A DNA stretch of 20,412 bases from positions 1 through 20,412 of the forward strand of contig NZ_CAMVPU010000061.1 in assembly GCF_947169445.1 (NCBI RefSeq), in the 5' to 3' direction. Position numbers and translations under genes: made by a program. Under the pieces are notes generated by a model. The model was given only the letters and a program-made list of their open reading frames with translations. It did not search any database and was not told the origin of the DNA. The DNA comes from an uncultured Butyrivibrio sp. (GTDB taxonomy: Bacteria; Bacillota; Clostridia; Lachnospirales; Lachnospiraceae). Of this stretch, positions 1 through 9,200 are shown in pieces. Numbering within the stretch: the first letter of the stretch is position 1; each line of letters opens with the position of its first letter.

Positions 1-35
1 CATCTGCCGTGGATTTTTCTTTATAAAAGTGTTGG

Positions 36-58
36 AAGCCCAGTATTTATCTGGGCTT
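36..58. repeat. Perfect 8-bp hairpin at the left side of the IS
   Basis: AAGCCCAG at 36-43 pairs perfectly with CTGGGCTT at 51-58 around a 7-base loop. A short T run follows at 65-69. It may block read-through into the transposase or be part of the IS end. It could also be the terminator of a gene lying upstream of the window. Confidence 0.5.
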
Positions 59-71
59 GAGGCGCTTTTTC

Positions 72-80
72 TGGTATAAT
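72..80 (+). promoter_or_regulatory. Extended -10 promoter of the transposase
   Basis: TGGTATAAT at 72-80 is a consensus extended -10 (TG-N-TATAAT), 34 bases before the chosen transposase start. No good -35 box sits at the expected distance, which an extended -10 can tolerate. Confidence 0.5.
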
Positions 81-114
81 AGAAGTATCAAAGTTGGGGA
101 TGGGGATTGCCTTT

Positions 115-1527
115 ATGATGACTTCTAATACCGAAAGAAAACGCGAACAGATGCAGTTTGTGAGCATGGATGACCTGGTTCCCCAGGACCACATGCTACG
201 TCTTATCGATAAAGCCATTGACTGGTCATTTATATATGACCTTGTTGAAGATAAGTATTCATCCGACATGGGCAGGCCCAGCATGGATCCTGTCACTCTC
301 ATTAAAATCCCTTTCATCCAGTATCTATACGGAATCCGCAGCATGAGGCAGACTATCAAGGAAATCGAAGTCAACGTTGCATACAGATGGTTTCTGGGCC
401 TGGAACTTAACGAGCCCGTCCCGCACTTCTCAACATTTGGAAAGAACTATACAAGACGTTTCAAGGACACAGACCTCTTTGAGCAGATATTCCAGCGTAT
501 TCTCGAAGACTGCTACCGCTTCAAGCTTGTTGATCCTACTGCTGTATTTGTAGATGCCACTCATGTAAAAGCCAGAGCAAACAACCGTAAGATGCAGCAT
601 AAACTGGCAAAGCAGGAAGCACTGTTCTATGAAGAAATGCTCAGGAAAGAGATAAACGAAGACAGAGCTGAGCACGGCAAGAAACCTCTTAAAGATAAAG
701 ATGATGATAATGATAAAGGCACAGGTGGGCATGATGATTTCAGTGATTTTACAGACGATGTGCCAAAGGATACCAAGAAAGTAAAATGCAGCACTACCGA
801 TCCTGATAGTGGATGGTTCCACAAAGGCGAACACAAGAATGTATTCGCATACGGTATAGAGACTGCCTGTGATAAGAATGGATGGATTCTTGATTATACA
901 GTTAATCCAGGCAATGAGCATGACAGCCGTACATTCAAAGGGCTATACGATAAGATCAGGGATATTGGTGTTGAAACTATCGTTGCAGACGCAGGCTATA
1001 AGACACCGGCCATAGCAAAACTCCTCATAGATGATGGCATCAAACCACTTCTTCCATACAAGCGTCCAATGACAAAGAAAGGATTCTTTAAGAAATCTGA
1101 GTACGCATACGACGAATACAATGACTGTTATATATGCCCTAATGATCAGGTACTGGAGTATTCAACAACAAATCGTGATGGATATCGGGAATACAAGAGC
1201 TGCGGAAAGGTCTGTGAAAGCTGTCCATATCTCGAGCAGTGCACACTCAGTAAAAACCATGTAAAGCTTATAACTCGTCATATCTGGGAAGATTACATGG
1301 AAGAATGTGAGGATATAAGGTACACAGAAGGAATGAAGGATCTCTATTCTCGCAGAAAAGAAACAATAGAGAGAATTTTTGGAACAGCTAAAGAGAACCA
1401 CGGATTCAGATATACGCAGATGTATGGCAAGGCGCGGATGGAAATGAAGGTCGCGCTAACCTTTGCGTGTATGAATCTGAAAAAGCTTGCAAGAATCAAG
1501 CATGAATGGCGGTTAGAGATGGCCTGA
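115..1527 (+). CDS. IS1182-family DDE transposase
   Basis: This is a transposase of about 470 residues that catalyses cut-and-join of its own element. Numbered from the ATG at 115, the likely catalytic triad is Asp147 (motif VFVDATHVKA), Asp292 (IVADAGYK) and Glu419 (ETIERIFGTAKENHGFR). A charged insert rich in Asp, Lys and His (about residues 190-215) lies between the first two. A Cys cluster of the type CYICPNDQVL...CGKVCESCPYLEQC precedes the last acidic residue, as is usual in IS1182 transposases. The N-terminus shows the usual DUF772-type region with the YGIRSMRQ motif. I chose 115 because GGGGA at 102-106 gives good spacing; ATG 100 and ATG 118 are alternatives, and a longer TTG start at 94 has no ribosome site. 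Length and motifs suggest an intact, potentially active enzyme. Confidence in the family is high, in the start moderate. Confidence 0.92.
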   Translation: MMTSNTERKREQMQFVSMDDLVPQDHMLRLIDKAIDWSFIYDLVEDKYSSDMGRPSMDPVTLIKIPFIQYLYGIRSMRQTIKEIEVNVAYRWFLGLELNEPVPHFSTFGKNYTRRFKDTDLFEQIFQRILEDCYRFKLVDPTAVFVDATHVKARANNRKMQHKLAKQEALFYEEMLRKEINEDRAEHGKKPLKDKDDDNDKGTGGHDDFSDFTDDVPKDTKKVKCSTTDPDSGWFHKGEHKNVFAYGIETACDKNGWILDYTVNPGNEHDSRTFKGLYDKIRDIGVETIVADAGYKTPAIAKLLIDDGIKPLLPYKRPMTKKGFFKKSEYAYDEYNDCYICPNDQVLEYSTTNRDGYREYKSCGKVCESCPYLEQCTLSKNHVKLITRHIWEDYMEECEDIRYTEGMKDLYSRRKETIERIFGTAKENHGFRYTQMYGKARMEMKVALTFACMNLKKLARIKHEWRLEMA

Positions 1528-1580
1528 TAGAGGCCGTTTCTATCCTTTATTATCAATAAAACACTCGCGAAAAAGAAAAA

Positions 1581-1609
1581 TGGTCTTGAGAGCTGCGCTC
1601 TCAGGACCA
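1581..1609 (+). terminator. Hairpin after the transposase, probable terminator
   Basis: TGGTCTTGAGAGC (1581-1593) pairs with GCTCTCAGGACCA (1597-1609) over 13 positions with one G-T wobble and a TGC loop. An A-rich run lies before it and CTTTGTCT after it. It lies 54 bases after the transposase stop and probably ends its transcript; the U tract is imperfect. Confidence 0.6.
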
Positions 1610-1626
1610 CTTTGTCTACAGTCTGA

Positions 1627-1654
1627 GAGCAGTGAAAATAAATTTTCACTGCTC
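1627..1654. repeat. Perfect 13-bp hairpin between the IS and the BIG2 gene
   Basis: GAGCAGTGAAAAT at 1627-1639 is perfectly complementary to 1642-1654 with a 2-base loop. No T run follows on the plus strand. It could be the outer IS end, a terminator remnant, or a cis element in the leader of the BIG2/toxin unit. The 1655-1713 stretch holds no clear promoter that I can support; a short dyad TATGG...CCATA lies at 1668-1684. Confidence 0.55.
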
Positions 1655-1726
1655 TGTCACTACTTCTTTATGGAGTAATACCATAAAATTTTCTTGGAAT
1701 ATAAAACGTATGCTAAGGAGGTAACA

Positions 1727-3214
1727 ATGAAGAAACGGGTTTTATTGGGGATGATGGTGATTATCATTGGATTTACTATACCGGGGCAGGTAAGAGCTTA
1801 TGACGAGGAGAATGTGATAGATAACGAGATAGAAATCTCCTTAGTGGACTATGAAAGTGATTCCGTGGAAGAAAATGAAGAAACGGAAGATATCGGAGAG
1901 AATGATAAAAATGATGGAATAGATGATATTGATCCATTAATGGAAGAACATGGGGAGAGCACAGCTAATGATGAAGAAGAGGCCTTTAAAGTAGTACAGA
2001 CTAAGGGGGCGACAAAAGCGGTAGCTGTTTCCGAATTGACCATATCAGGAAGCACCCTTGTCGCAGCCGGAAAGAGTTATCAGTACACGGTTTCCGCCCT
2101 GCCTAAAAATGCGTCAATTGCAGTTGTATGGGAAGTTTCTTCTTCAGACCAGGGAGTTAGTATTGATTCAAAAGGAAAACTGAAAATTGCTAAAGACTGT
2201 TCATTAACAAGCTGCGAAATCAGCGCTACTTCAAAGGAAAATGGAGAGATTAAGGATACATATACAGTTAATATCAATCCCTGTTACATCAAAAGTATGG
2301 ACATTCTTGAGGATGGAAAAAGCATTGTTGGAAGCACAAAGAAAAATGTTATTTTTTGGACGTCGGGAACAACAGGTGCAAGGACATCCTTTACTCCGGA
2401 TGTAAAGCTGACCTCATCCAATGGGAGAGAGTTCATTAAAAGACCTTATAAGATTACCTGTGACAACGAGAACATCGTAAAAGTGGATGAAAACGGGAAG
2501 ATAAGTGCAACCGGTAATGGAACAGGCACAGCAAAGATTAAATACACAGCAATTGACGGATCTAAGAATTCAGAAGGAAATACTCTGACAAAGACAATAA
2601 CTGTACGCGTTGAAAACCCGGTTACAGGGGTATCACTCCGTATTCCGGAAGATCGCAGCAAATATATAGTTAAAGGCAAAACGATAAAGCTTAGCGCACT
2701 TGTAAATTCCGCTTATGGAGCTCCCATGACAAAGGAAGTCACCTATAGATCAAGCAATCCGGCTGTTGCTACAGTTTCTGAGAGCGGAGTAGTTACGATG
2801 AAAGCCGGCTCATATTCACCTGTAACTATCATAGCTACGGCCAAGGATGGAAGCAATGCATCTGGCTCAATTGACCTTGTTGGCTGCAACGCGGTAAAGA
2901 ACATATCTCTTGGAGATATTCCGTATCATAAGGCTGATACCAGCAAGGTGACCATAATATCACTTAAGGATGGAAAGCTTGAACTTCCCATCAAATACAA
3001 CGACCCGGAAGGAGGAAATGCAGAGAAAATGCGTGTCTGTCCCGATATCCAGGTAAAATCAGATAATCCCAAATGTCTTGAAGCCAGCTATAAAGATGGT
3101 GTCTTGACTCTTAATCCTTTAAATAAATTTGAGACAAAGAACATCATTATCCAGGTAAAAGTCCTTGATGGATCAGGCCTTGTTAAAAAGTGGAATTTCA
3201 AAGTATCAGAGTAA
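1727..3214 (+). CDS. Secreted BIG2 (bacterial Ig-like) domain protein
   Basis: This is a 495-residue exported protein of unknown specific role. The start at 1727 is fixed by AAGGAGG at 1715-1721. A Sec signal peptide (MKKRVLLGMMVIIIGFTIPG, cleavage probably after VRA near residue 24) is followed by an acidic Glu/Asp/Asn-rich stretch to about residue 85. At least two Ig-like repeats follow. One lies at about 100-190 (VSELTISGSTLVAAGKSYQY...). A clear BIG2 repeat lies at about 300-395, with VTGVSLRIP, YRSSNPAVATVSESGVVT and GSIDL. A further beta-rich region runs to the end. No LPXTG anchor or membrane tail is visible, so it is presumably released or wall-associated by non-covalent contact. Its stop is 10 bases before the giant toxin start, so both are very likely cotranscribed. 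BIG2 domains often mediate surface adhesion; a role as accessory or anchoring partner of the toxin is inference. Confidence 0.85.
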   Translation: MKKRVLLGMMVIIIGFTIPGQVRAYDEENVIDNEIEISLVDYESDSVEENEETEDIGENDKNDGIDDIDPLMEEHGESTANDEEEAFKVVQTKGATKAVAVSELTISGSTLVAAGKSYQYTVSALPKNASIAVVWEVSSSDQGVSIDSKGKLKIAKDCSLTSCEISATSKENGEIKDTYTVNINPCYIKSMDILEDGKSIVGSTKKNVIFWTSGTTGARTSFTPDVKLTSSNGREFIKRPYKITCDNENIVKVDENGKISATGNGTGTAKIKYTAIDGSKNSEGNTLTKTITVRVENPVTGVSLRIPEDRSKYIVKGKTIKLSALVNSAYGAPMTKEVTYRSSNPAVATVSESGVVTMKAGSYSPVTIIATAKDGSNASGSIDLVGCNAVKNISLGDIPYHKADTSKVTIISLKDGKLELPIKYNDPEGGNAEKMRVCPDIQVKSDNPKCLEASYKDGVLTLNPLNKFETKNIIIQVKVLDGSGLVKKWNFKVSE

Positions 3215-3218
3215 GGAG
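3213..3218 (+). promoter_or_regulatory. Ribosome binding site deciding the giant toxin start
   Basis: AAGGAG at 3213-3218 overlaps the TAA stop of the BIG2 gene and sits 6 bases before the ATG at 3225. It supports 3225 over the longer upstream in-frame start at 3165, which would lie inside the BIG2 gene. Confidence 0.8.
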
Positions 3219-3224
3219 AAGAGC

Positions 3225-6200
3225 ATGAAGAAAATATGCAGAAAAATTGCCAGTACATTACTGGCTATTTCAATACTTTTTAGTCAGAATCCGGAAGTAT
3301 CCTATGCTTATGATAAAAATCCAGTAAAATCGTCAAGCGATGAATATACAGCTACTGAAGAGGAAGAGGACTATCAGGAATCTGCAGCTATAGCAGAATC
3401 AGAAAAGGACACCGGAGAAGTAATTTCGTCTGCAGATTCAGAGCCGGCAACAGTTGTAAGTGAGATTATTGATGCAAGAGATGAATTTTCCAAGCAATAT
3501 CTTTTGAGTGACAATTCAAAGAGCCTTGTATTATATTCTGAGCCGGTACATTATCTTTCCGAGGATGGAACTTATGTTGAGATAGATAACTCTGTAAAAA
3601 AGACAGAGGAAGGCTATGAAAATGTAGATAATACCTACAGCGTTCTATTTACAGACAATGAGGAGAGTAAGGGCGAAGTAAGATTTGAAGAGGATGAATA
3701 TCAGGTAAATTGGGAATATGTAGACAGTTCAGAAAGTGTATCAGAGCCTGAAAATACATCAGAGCCTGAAAATACATCAGAGCCTGACAATGAATCAGAA
3801 ATTGAAATCATATCAGAAAATTCTCCAGAATACGAAATAATAGCAGACAGTGATCAGTCATCTGAGATGGAGGCTGTTCCTTCAGATGAGGTCAGCATAG
3901 AAGATGCTGCTGGTAATGAATCCCAGAATACGGATGATACTACAGATAAGAACACTGATGAAGATACAGATAATTATCCGGAAAGTATTCAAGACGAGAC
4001 CACTGAGGAGACAAAAAGTGAGCTGGATGTAACTGTAGAAGAAGCAGGAGCAGACTATGGCGAAGAAGAGAGCATAGGACATGTGGTAAACAGCGCCACA
4101 GTTACCTATGATGGATACAGTGACGGTGTAAAGCTTGAGTATTCTCCAACGGGACTTGGCGTCAAGGAAAACATCATACTTCCCGGTAGAGAAAGCGGAA
4201 ATGTTTTTTCATTCAAGATACAGCTTTCGGGGCTGAAAGCCAGAGTTACTTCCGCCAATGAAGTTGAACTCTATGATGAAAACAGTGGGGAGGTAAAATA
4301 TTATTTTCCGGCTCCATTCATGACGGATTCCGATGATAATGAAAGCTATGAGATTTGGTACAGCCTTAGTAATAACCTGCCACAAGAGGAATATAATGAT
4401 ACTCCTGATAACGAGAATATTGATGATTTGAGGGACGAGCAGTCTGCCTTGGAGGATACGGCTACAACTGAAGATGGCTATATTTACCTTACTCTGACAG
4501 CAGATGAAAAGTGGCTTGACAATGCAAAATACCCTGTCACCATCGACCCGGTCATCAAGAAAGTCAGAAATGATCTTCTGCTGGACTCTTTTTGTATAAA
4601 TGACCATAATGCCGTGAATGAAGACTCTCTTTACGTTGGATCCGAAAAGATCAAAAGCTCTGACGGAGAGAAAGAACCTGTAATATTCAGATCATATATA
4701 AAGTTTGAACTTCCCAATATAGAAAAAGGAAGTGTGGTAACAGATGCCCAGCTTTATCTTAGCGGCTCTGAAAGTTCAATCAATAAACATTACGTTGTCG
4801 TCAAGAAAGTCAATTCCTCGTGGAGTTACAGAAAAGTAGACAATGAAACCAGGATAAAGGACTGGAAGGACAGACCACAGACAGATGACAGGATTCTTGA
4901 TTATGCAAAAAACGGTGGATACTTCAATATAACAAAAGCAGTAAGAGACTGGTATGCTGACCCTTCCGATAACAGCGGCCTTGAGTTTAGTGCCTATGAT
5001 GAGACAATAACCTCAAAGGACAGCATAAGACTGTCTCAATCTTCAAGCAGACCATATCTTAAGGTCACCTTCAAGAACTTCACCGGTCTTGAGAACTATT
5101 TTTCAAGTCATTCCGCTTCAGCAGGAACTGCAGGCGTTGGCTATATAAATGACTACACCGGTGCCCTTACTGTAGTCAATACAGATGTAAGTACCAACGG
5201 ACTTCGCATGCCTTTCAACATTCAGCATGTGTACAACTCCAATACTGAGGAGGGCTGGAAAATATCCTATGACCAGAGGATAGTGATACCTGCCAATGAG
5301 CTGGATATAGGGACTTATCCGTATGTTTATTATGACGGTGATGGAACAAAGCATTATTTTAAGGCAAAAGATGTTACTTATCTTGAAAACGGAGAAAAGA
5401 AAACTGCCAAAAAGAATCCATCAGAGAAAGTAGGATATCCTGCTGCAGAGGATGAGGATGGTTTAAAACTCTATATTGTTCCTGTGACGGACAAAGATCT
5501 TAAGGACACATATCCCTTAAAGATGTTGGATAAAAGCGGCTCTCTTGTAAAGTATTTTGACAATGCCGGGCATCTGGCCATGATAACCGACTCAAACAGA
5601 TATGAGAACAAGGCTAACGCAGATAAGAGATTCGCAAACAGTATCACAATAACACAGGAAAAATACGGAGAAATAAAGGACCAGTATAAGTATACCAGAG
5701 CATCTGAAATACTTGATGAGATGTATGAATATGCCCGGTTAAAAGAGGCTACTTATGCACAGGATGGTGTATATAAGGAAAACCTTATCAGTATTCATTC
5801 TCTGATGACCGACCTTATAAATGATGTCTATGTGAAAACGGATTATAAGATTGCCAAAGAGATCCAGCTTGCGAGAGATAATGTGGAGCTTTTGTATTCA
5901 TCTGGAAAACTAAAGTCCTCAGACGTCGAAAAAAAGTCAAAGGCTGCAAGAGATGCAATTGTGTCAGCCGTTGAGATGGTAGATATCCTTGACTTAAGGG
6001 ACGAGCGTATCCTGTCAGTTTCCGATGCGGTTAATAATACCTCTGTATTCAGATATGATGAGGATGTAAGTGACAGAATTCGTGAAATAAGTGATCCTAC
6101 AAAAAAAGATGCTGATGCCAAAAACGTATACACATATAACGAAGAAGGTCAACTTGAAACAGTCAGTTTTTCCAATGGAAAAACTGCCAGCTATACCTAT

Positions 6201-9200
6201 GAAAATGGCCTGCTGGTCAGCATGCAGGATCACAGTGGTTACAAAATCCAATACAGATATGATAAAAACCGTGTTGTAGAAGTGCAGGAGTTTGCAAAAG
6301 ACCATGAACATCAGAACGATATCGAAGGTCAGACCTATTCTGTTCAATATAATTATGACAATACCACTTCCTATAGGTTCAGCGGCATAGATGATCTCTA
6401 TGGAAACGCTGATGACATCATTAACACATATGTGTTTGATGAGAAAGGTCGTGTGATAAGTGTCTATTCAACGGGAAGTCCTGATGGAAGCAATAGCGGT
6501 TCTGCCGGCAAGTTAGAAGTTCTCGGGGCGAACGCCTGCACCTATGAAGACGCTGTGGTGAAGCAAACAGTGAAGGCTTCATATGATGATAAAGATCCCG
6601 GGGATTATGTCAATCTGATAAGTAATCCGGGATTTGAAGACGGACTTGAGAGCTGGATTGTGCCCGGGGCAGACGAGATCGCAAGAAGATATGGCATAGA
6701 AGTCAAATATATTGATCCGATTTATGGTGGTGAGGCAAAGGCAACGGATAGCAGGCAATATCTTGGCTTAAAGTGCCTTAAAGTGAATGCGACTGCTGAT
6801 AAGAGCTGCTATGCCCAACAGGAGGCAGAGCTTGACAAAGGCGATTATGCCATTTCTTTCAGAGTCAGCTTTGACATAGAGATTAAAGAAGGCCTGCAAA
6901 ATATAGCCGCTCTCCTTATGGACAGTGATAATAAAGCGTACTATTTTGACGACGTAAAATGCATCACTGACGCCGGGAAATGGGTCATTGTAAGTGGAAA
7001 GTTTTCGGTGGAGAAAAAGGGTAAATACTATATCACCCTTGAGACCCGAAATGTTACTGCATATTTTGACTGTATCCATCTTGAAAAAGGAACAGAGGCC
7101 CACAACTATTCAACAGGTGGCTTGTCATCTCCTGAAAATAATGACGAGGACAGTGCTGGCCGGAATAAGATTAAGGACAGCGCAGTTATAGGACGTCAGA
7201 CCCAGAACCTTCTTAAAAACCATAGTTTCGAGCACAAGAAAGAAGGCTGGGGAATATATAAAAATAGCGAAAGCATAAATTCAAGCGCTATTGATGTTAA
7301 AAACGCAAATAAGGTAGAAGTCAAAACAGATTCTTTTGAAAAGATGTGCTACCTTGGTAATAATGCCCTGGTATGCAACTTCAAGAATATTAAAAAGGAA
7401 AGGGCAGGAATATCCCAGGAGGTGGTCATACCTTCTGATGGGAGATATACACTTTCCGCTTATGTTAAGTCCTATGGCCTTACAGACGGTGAAGCTTATC
7501 TGACTGCTAACTGCTCAGGCAAGGAAGAGTCTGTAAGTGAAAAGCTTACAGCAGCTACTGTTAAACAGTTTAGTGAAGGCTGGGACAGACTAAAAGTATC
7601 CTTTGATGCAAAAAAAGGTGATGTATATACCATAGCTGCAGAAGTGGCAGGTATGTCAGATGCTGCAAAAGGATTTGTATCTTTTGACTGCCTTCAGCTG
7701 GAAAAGAGTGATGTTGCCAACGTTTACAATGCTCTCGAGGATGGCAGCTTTGAGCTTACGCAGCAGGAACAGCCTTATACATGGAAATGCTTTGAAGACT
7801 CTGCTCACTCTGACATGATAGTAGATTGTGAAGATGAAGAGATAGATTTCGGAAAATGCTATCACATAATCGGAGAACCGGGAAAAAATAAATTTCTAAG
7901 ATGTACAGTTGATCTTGGTGACACAACAAGCGCATATGTACTCTCAGGATGGGTAAAGACCATGACAACTCCCATTAGAAAAGGAAGGCAGCTAAGAGTC
8001 ATGGCGTCCCATGAAGGTAACGAGGAAAAGCTTGAATCATCCCTTACACTTAGCGATTACAGTGATGGCTGGAGGTACTTTACTCTCCTTATGCCTGCAC
8101 ATAAGTGGAAGGATACTACCATAAGCTTTGACTTTTATGACAACATAGGACATATGTATATAGATGGTCTCCAACTGTCAAGGAATGAGATTTCTACAAA
8201 AATCTTTGACTCTAAAGGCAGGGTGACAGGAATTGCAGCGTCCCAGAAGCAGACCACCTATGACTATGATGATTATGGTCGCATGAAGAAGATGGTAATT
8301 CCCGGTGGAGTTACTCAGACCTACACCTATGACAAGACGGGTAACAATACTCAGATAACCGCTTCACTTGGGCCTAACAGTTACATGAAATATGATGAGT
8401 ACGGAAATCAGGAATCTATTTCTGCCCACAAGGCTGTAAGTAATGATGAGAACGGGAAGCCGGTAAAGCAGTTAGAGCTCTTTACCCAGAACACCTACAG
8501 CGGAGATGGCAACTATCTAAGTAGCACTACCCAGACAAACGGAGCGGTTTTAGTATATGACTATGAGGGGAGATCCGGGCTTCTTATTGATGAAACGGGG
8601 CCAAAGTACAACGTTATAGACCTTGAGGCTATGAGCGAAGGCCTGTGGGGACAGATATTATCCTGGTCGAAAAATAAGCTGTCTCCTCAGCAGCGTATTA
8701 GATTTGATTATAATTATGACGACCTGGGAAGGATAAATACCGTAAAGAGCGGCATTGTAGAAGATGACAGAAATGCCGTAAAAACAGACCCTGAAGGGGA
8801 AATCGGAAGGAGCATATCTTATACCTATAATGATAATGATGGTCTTGGGGATATTAAGAGCATCAAACATAATGGATTCTATTACTCTTATGAATACGAT
8901 GAATTTGGAAATGTAACAAGTACAAGTATCACCGGTGAGGATGAAAAAGTAATTGAGCTCTTATCATCAAATGAGTACGTTCCCAATAATGGAAGCCTCA
9001 CGAAAACCACTTATGCCGATGGAAGCATCAAGAATGTTACCTATGATGTTTATGGAAATGTGGCTTCTGAAGTAACAACTCTTTCAGGTGGCAAAGAGCT
9101 TACAACAGATACCTATGCTTACTATAACGATGGAAGCCTGGCAGTTCATACAGATAAAACTGTATTCACAGACAGTGATGGCGTAAGGTCAGATGAAACT

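Larger units (their letters stand above)
19..1626 (+). mobile_element. IS1182-family insertion sequence (ends approximate)
   Basis: The element is defined by its full-length transposase gene and flanking hairpins. An imperfect inverted pair is seen: CTTTATAAAAGTG at 19-31 against CACTTTGTCTACAG at 1608-1621, matching at about 11 of 13 positions with one gap. It may mark the terminal repeats, but this is weak. I see no convincing target-site duplication, so the exact borders are not fixed, and the left end could lie outside the window. Family assignment rests on the transposase; the borders are inference. Confidence 0.6.

Noticed and set aside
94..114. N-terminal extension of the transposase from TTG 94
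   Set aside because: No ribosome site precedes it; GGGGA at 102-106 fits ATG 115 better.
430..921. Minus-strand frame of 163 codons with hydrophobic stretches
   Set aside because: It is antisense to the conserved transposase, has no ribosome site, and its composition is that of a shadow frame.
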